From Paramecium tetraurelia (taxonomy: Eukaryota; Ciliophora; Oligohymenophorea; Peniculida; Parameciidae), in contig NW_001799510.1 of assembly GCF_000165425.1 (NCBI RefSeq), positions 653,459-717,458 of the forward strand: 64,000 nt of DNA, read 5' to 3'. Positions 59,858 to 64,000 of this stretch are shown piece after piece. Under the pieces are notes generated by a model. The model made no database searches, was not told where the DNA came from, and worked only from the letters and a program-made list of their open reading frames with translations. Numbering within the stretch: the stretch's first letter is position 1; each line of letters opens with the position of its first letter. The position numbers and the translations under genes were made by a program.

Positions 59858-62196
59858 ATGTAACGATAAGACTAATAAAAGAATCAGGAAATGATTGTTA
59901 AATTCCTTAACTTTTGTGCTACTTTGATTTAAAAGAATGTGAAGGGATACATTTAGAGATAGAGACATAAAATTATTATGATGCATATCAGAAGATTCAA
60001 GGCTATTTTAAATGGATTCATTCAAGGTTAATCATCTATTCCATTTTATTAGGATATAGGACAAGATAAATAATGAAAGTTCCTGATGTGGCCAAGTTGA
60101 GATAAAATATTATCGAAACTGATGATGGAAGTACATATATAAATAAATATAACAAGCATATGGAAATCCCTAAATAAGATAAAAAAAGATAACCTTGATT
60201 AGAATGATCGATAATTATTTGCAGAATGGTCAATTCTATAAAAAACTAAAAAGAGTCAAAAGTTCTTAAAAATAATTCGTACGTAATCAATGGATGGATA
60301 ACGAATTTGTTAATTAAGACTAAAACTACTAATAAAATTATTACAAAAAACCTTCAAAATAACAACCCAAACAAAATTAAGTCGAACAATAATATTACGA
60401 TTAATTAATTCAAAACGAATATACAGAACAGCCATAGGCATATTATCAAGAGTATATGTAATAGCAATCATAAATTCGTGATAAAAGTCATTCTAACTCA
60501 AACTTATCAGGATAATATAATTAATCTTAAAGATATGATTATTATTAAGATGAAAGACCAATTAAATCGAAAAATCAAAACAATTATCAGCCTCAAGAAA
60601 GGATAACCCCTGAACGGAATTCATATGATGATGATAGACCAATATGTGGAAAAGGCAAGTACTAATACCAAGAGGACGATAGACCAATAAATGGAAAGAA
60701 CAATAACACATAGAATTTTTATGAAGATGAAAGACCTATAAATGCAAAAAATAATAATAATTATTATGAAGATGAGAGACCAATAACTGCCAAAACCAAA
60801 AACACATACAACCAATATGAGGATGAAAGACCTATCAAATCTGGAAAAGATAAATATTAATTAGATTAGGAATAGTTTCCAAATGATGACAGACCAATAG
60901 CTAGCACAGGAAAATATTAATAATATGAAGACGAAAGACCATTAGGAGGGGGTAAAGGATAATATAATCTACCTGTTGATGATATGCCCATTAGTGGGAA
61001 GGGTACTTATGGTGAGTTTGAAGAAGAAGCAGAAGCTCCTCCTAAGAGATAAAAGTAACCACCTAAGAAAAAAAAGGATTAGAAAAAGGAGAATAAATAA
61101 ATGGATGTTCCATAAAAGGATATCTATGATAATTAAAATGAAAATGAACCACCTTTTGGAAGAGTTTAAAATGAAGATTAAAATGATCAGGAGAAACCAA
61201 AACCAAAAAAGAAAGATCCTAAACTCTTGGAAAATCTCAAAAAGAGGACTAAATATGATCCAAGAAAAGCAATCTAAGAAGCTAAGAAAAAACAAGAAGA
61301 ACAATAATAACTAGAATCAGTGGATGTTGAAGAAGTGATAGAAGAGAAGGAAGTTATACCATAACAATAATAATAAATACCCTCTAAAAAGTAAGTGTTA
61401 TCATAAAAAAATCTGTAAGAGAAACAATCATTATCATCACCAAAATCAAGTAAAAATAATCTTAGTGCTACTCCTGAAAAACAAACACCCAGAAAAGAAT
61501 AAATTGAAGAAGGCTCTCCTAAAGATGATGGTTCAGATCAAAAACCAAAAAACTTTTTAAAAAGAAAATCTAAATAGATCCCATTAAAAAATCCAAAAGT
61601 AGATCCTAAAACGGTTAAATCAAAAGTTAAAAATTGTTGGAATGCTGGAAATACTATAGAAGATCCAGAACTTGATGGTACTGAAGACATTCCCTAGAGT
61701 CCTAAAGCCTATATTAACAATAAATCTCCCTCTAGAAGATTTGAATAAAAGGGATCAGATTTACCATTAAATTACTAATAATAATTATTATAATAATAAT
61801 AGCTAATATAACAATAACAATAGATTTAACAGAATAAGTCATAGGGTCCATTACATGTATAGGTTTAATTAGTGCAAGAGAATCAATCCTAATTTTAAAT
61901 CAATCCCAGTCAACAAGCTAATCAATAGTAAAAAAGGCAGTCGATTCAACTTGACGAATTGGAAAGAGCGTATTATTCAAAGTATACTTAAAAATTAGAC
62001 AGTATTTGAATTGATTAATAATCTAGCTACTAAAATGAATCTTAAGGTTTTGGATCAAGAGAGATTAGAAAATCCGAGAGGAGTTCCAATAATTACAACA
62101 AAATCCAGATTTTTTACTTCATTCAGAGTTAACGATTTCGAAAGACTCTTGGCATAGTTAGAAGAATAATATAACAAATTGCAAATATAAAAATGA
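59858..62196 (+). CDS. IQ-motif protein with nine DERPI-type repeats, 753 residues
   Basis: Three introns (26, 26, 25 nt) give exactly 753 codons. Residues 20-64 contain IQ-like calmodulin-binding motifs (LIQKNVKGYIQRQRHK; FIQGYRTRQIMK). About 210-370 hold nine imperfect tandem repeats with consensus Y-x-[DE]-[DE]-R-P-I-x-x-[GK]-K. The next 250 residues are lysine/proline/glutamate-rich and highly charged (KKDPKLLENLKKRTKYD), then Q-rich, and the C terminus (RFFTSFRVNDFERLLAQL) is a conserved-looking helix. A calmodulin-regulated cytoskeletal or basal-body protein is plausible; no orthologue recognised. Confidence 0.75.
60535..61015 (+). repeat. Nine tandem DERPI/DDRPI coding repeats
   Basis: About every 45 nt the coding sequence repeats GATGAAAGACCAATT-like units (variants GATGATAGACCAATA, GACGAAAGACCATTA), encoding Y-x-D-[DE]-R-P-[IL]. 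Spacing varies, with insertions of N/K/Y residues. The last unit (DDMPISGK) is the most divergent. Confidence 0.85.
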
Positions 62197-62235
62197 TAAA
62201 TAAATTATTATTATTAACTGTTATATTAAATTTGA

Positions 62236-63032
62236 ATGGAATAAGAAATAATAGACTGGGCAAATACATTTGAAAACACAAAGAGTATTGATGATCTAAA
62301 AACAGGTATCTTTTGATAAAAATCCAAGGTGTTGCATTGTGTTAGATAATATCGAAAGAATTATTTTAAGACAAAAGATAATGTGAATTAAAGATAAGAG
62401 TAATAAATTGCACCAAACAGGACTACTAAAGTTGTATAAGGAATTTAACATTTGCATTGTCTTTGTTAGAGGAAAGCCAATAGATATCAGTGAAGCATTT
62501 AACTGGATAAATGCTATACCAAAATCCATTAAAGATTTTTTAGATTCTCCAATAATTTTATAGGTCGAAATCTGTATCATCAGCCTCATCAAAACCACCA
62601 AAAGCACCTCAAAAATAAGACGATCCGTTATTCTATGTTGATGAAAACTTAGTATAACCAAATTAATCAATCCAGATCACTTCTAATGAAGAAATCGTTG
62701 CAAACAAATACAAAATGATTAAACCCAATAGCCCTTATTAGGAGATTAACAACTATCAATAAAGATCATAAACACATTAAACAGAATATGCGGAAACTTC
62801 AAATCGATCCAAACCATAAAATTAATCAAGTGATTCAATTAGCAATTTGACACCAATTAAATCTAATAACAAAGAGTCATACAATTAGAAATTAAAGCAG
62901 GAACTATAAGTTTTAGAGAATCAAATAGTAAAAGAATAATAGAATCTCTAATAAAAAAAAATTAGAGATAACAAGTCTAAACATAGTTAGGAAAGCTTAA
63001 GTTAACATGAATTAGTAAATTAAGATTTCAAT

Positions 63033-63072
<40 letters not shown>

Positions 63073-64000
63073 AATACTAATAGTAATAATAATAATAATA
63101 GTAATAATAATAAAATTCTATTACTAGTGAATAGAAATAATAATTAATCGATTGGCTTAAATAAATACGATTAATTAAATCAAATGCATAAGGATTGGAA
63201 AATAAATTACCAAAAATCTGTAAAAATGGAGTCATTTTTTTTGATTTAATTAATAGACTGACTGGCAGAGATGAGGTTTTAAAAGGAGCTTTAAGAAATC
63301 CAAAAAGTGTTAGAGAAATCAGACATAATTATAGACGAGTTCTTGAGTATTTAAAATAACTTGAAAGAATGAGCTACAAATACTTAAATTCAGAATAATA
63401 ATTGGTTGATGGAGATGAGGAAGCCTTTTGGGGTTTAATGCATGATATAAAAGTGTATTATGCTAATTGTGGAAATGTAGCTATTGCAAATCATTCTTAA
63501 TCTGTTGATACCTCATTGAGATAGACTTAAAAATAATAACCAGTTTAATAAAATACGTAATCATTTTAATAGCATTCTTAATCTAAATTACAATAACAAA
63601 TCACACTTTCTTAGAAAAAGCAGTAGCATAAACATTCCTTTGTAGATACTTAATTAGAAATCACAATAGATTAGCCTCAATAGTCAAAATCTGTAAAGCC
63701 TAGCACTGCAAACAGATCACCCGTGGGTCCCTATTCAAGAATCCATAATATGAAATAAGAATATGATAGTGTCAATAGATCTTTGAATTCTCTAATGAAA
63801 AAATCAAATATTGGCTCTTAAAATGGCACTCCTGTTAATTAGTCTCTGTAGCATTCTAGAAATTTCAGCAGCTCAAAATAATAAAAAGCCAGATCTACAT
63901 CAATGAGCAAAAATTGTGTGACTAGAGAGATGGAATTGTATGTTTAAACTTATTTTAAATAAAAAGGTCTTTATAATAATGATAAGTATGTTCTTTATTA
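62236..64000 (+). CDS. Double calponin-homology domain protein, 3' end cut by window
   Basis: One 23-nt intron (62306-62328); the frame then stays open to the window end, so the C terminus is missing. Residues 1-105 form a CH-like domain (EIIDWANTFENTKSIDDL; LTFALSLLEESQQISVK; NPLKIFQILQQFYRS). A Q/K/S-rich linker contains a 27-codon polyQ tract (63033-63113). A second CH domain follows (LIDWLKQIRLIKSNAQGL; LPKICKNGVIFFDLINRL; FWGLMHDIKVYYAN). Tandem CH domains bind actin or microtubules. The region after the second CH domain is S/Q/K-rich and disordered. Cytoskeletal function is likely; family name not assigned. Confidence 0.75.
63033..63113 (+). repeat. TAA/TAC/TAG trinucleotide tract encoding polyglutamine
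   Basis: Twenty-seven codons, nearly all TAA or TAG (Gln) with two TAC (Tyr), inside the CH-domain gene. Compared with the tract at 13836 it has no CAA codons. Confidence 0.9.

Noticed and set aside
60969-61314. Basic plus-strand and hydrophobic minus-strand frames
   Set aside because: Both are shadows of the lysine- and proline-rich part of the DERPI-repeat gene.

Overview
This window reads as a somatic (macronuclear) chromosome segment of a Paramecium-type oligohymenophorean ciliate. Long coding frames appear only when TAA and TAG are read as glutamine and TGA is the sole stop. Genes are interrupted by about 100 tiny GT...AG introns, nearly all 20-35 nt (most 22-28). The DNA is very AT-rich and about 48 genes are packed into 64 kb, many separated by only 20-100 nt. 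For nearly every gene below, the span minus the inferred introns is an exact multiple of three ending in TGA, which supports the models. I see no sign of internally eliminated (germline) sequence inside genes. All products are named by eye from recognised motifs; no database search was run.

Layout. 0.4-9 kb: a hypothetical gene, a ULK-like kinase, a U1-type zinc finger/WW protein, a secreted insulysin-type metalloprotease and an SCP/FCP1-type phosphatase. 9-19 kb: ribosomal protein uL16 (RPL10), a secreted cysteine-containing protein, a polyQ pseudokinase-like protein, a possible myristoylated PP1-binding protein and the PP2A scaffold subunit. 19-25 kb: two paralogous coiled-coil genes flanking an outer-dynein-arm docking-complex (ODAD1/CCDC114-like) gene. 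25-31 kb: Ubc13 (UBE2N), an ankyrin-bromodomain protein, a sperm-tail PG-rich repeat protein and RUVBL1 (with an apparent frameshift). 31-41 kb: a Nup93-like nucleoporin, a minimal Dpy-30 protein, a PSTAIRE CDK, a radial spoke RSP4/6 protein and a mitochondrial carrier. 42-49 kb: a C2H2/AT-hook protein, ribosomal protein eL34, CFAP36 and the PKA regulatory subunit. 49-57 kb: two MORN-repeat plus Ulp1/SENP-like (C48) cysteine protease fusion genes with three unrecognised genes between them. 57-64 kb: coiled-coil and pseudokinase-like genes, an IQ/repeat protein with nine DERPI-type repeats, and a double calponin-homology protein cut by the window end.

Functional themes. Several genes belong to cilia (ODAD1-like, RSP4/6, CFAP36, PG-rich repeats, PKA-R, Dpy-30 type). 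Others are housekeeping signalling and gene-expression components. There is no operon logic; genes are mono-cistronic in all orientations, with very short divergent promoters (for example 32, 43, 48 and 59 nt between start codons). The most novel signal is the pair of MORN-C48 protease fusion genes, which share a 28-nt phase-2 intron at the same aligned position.
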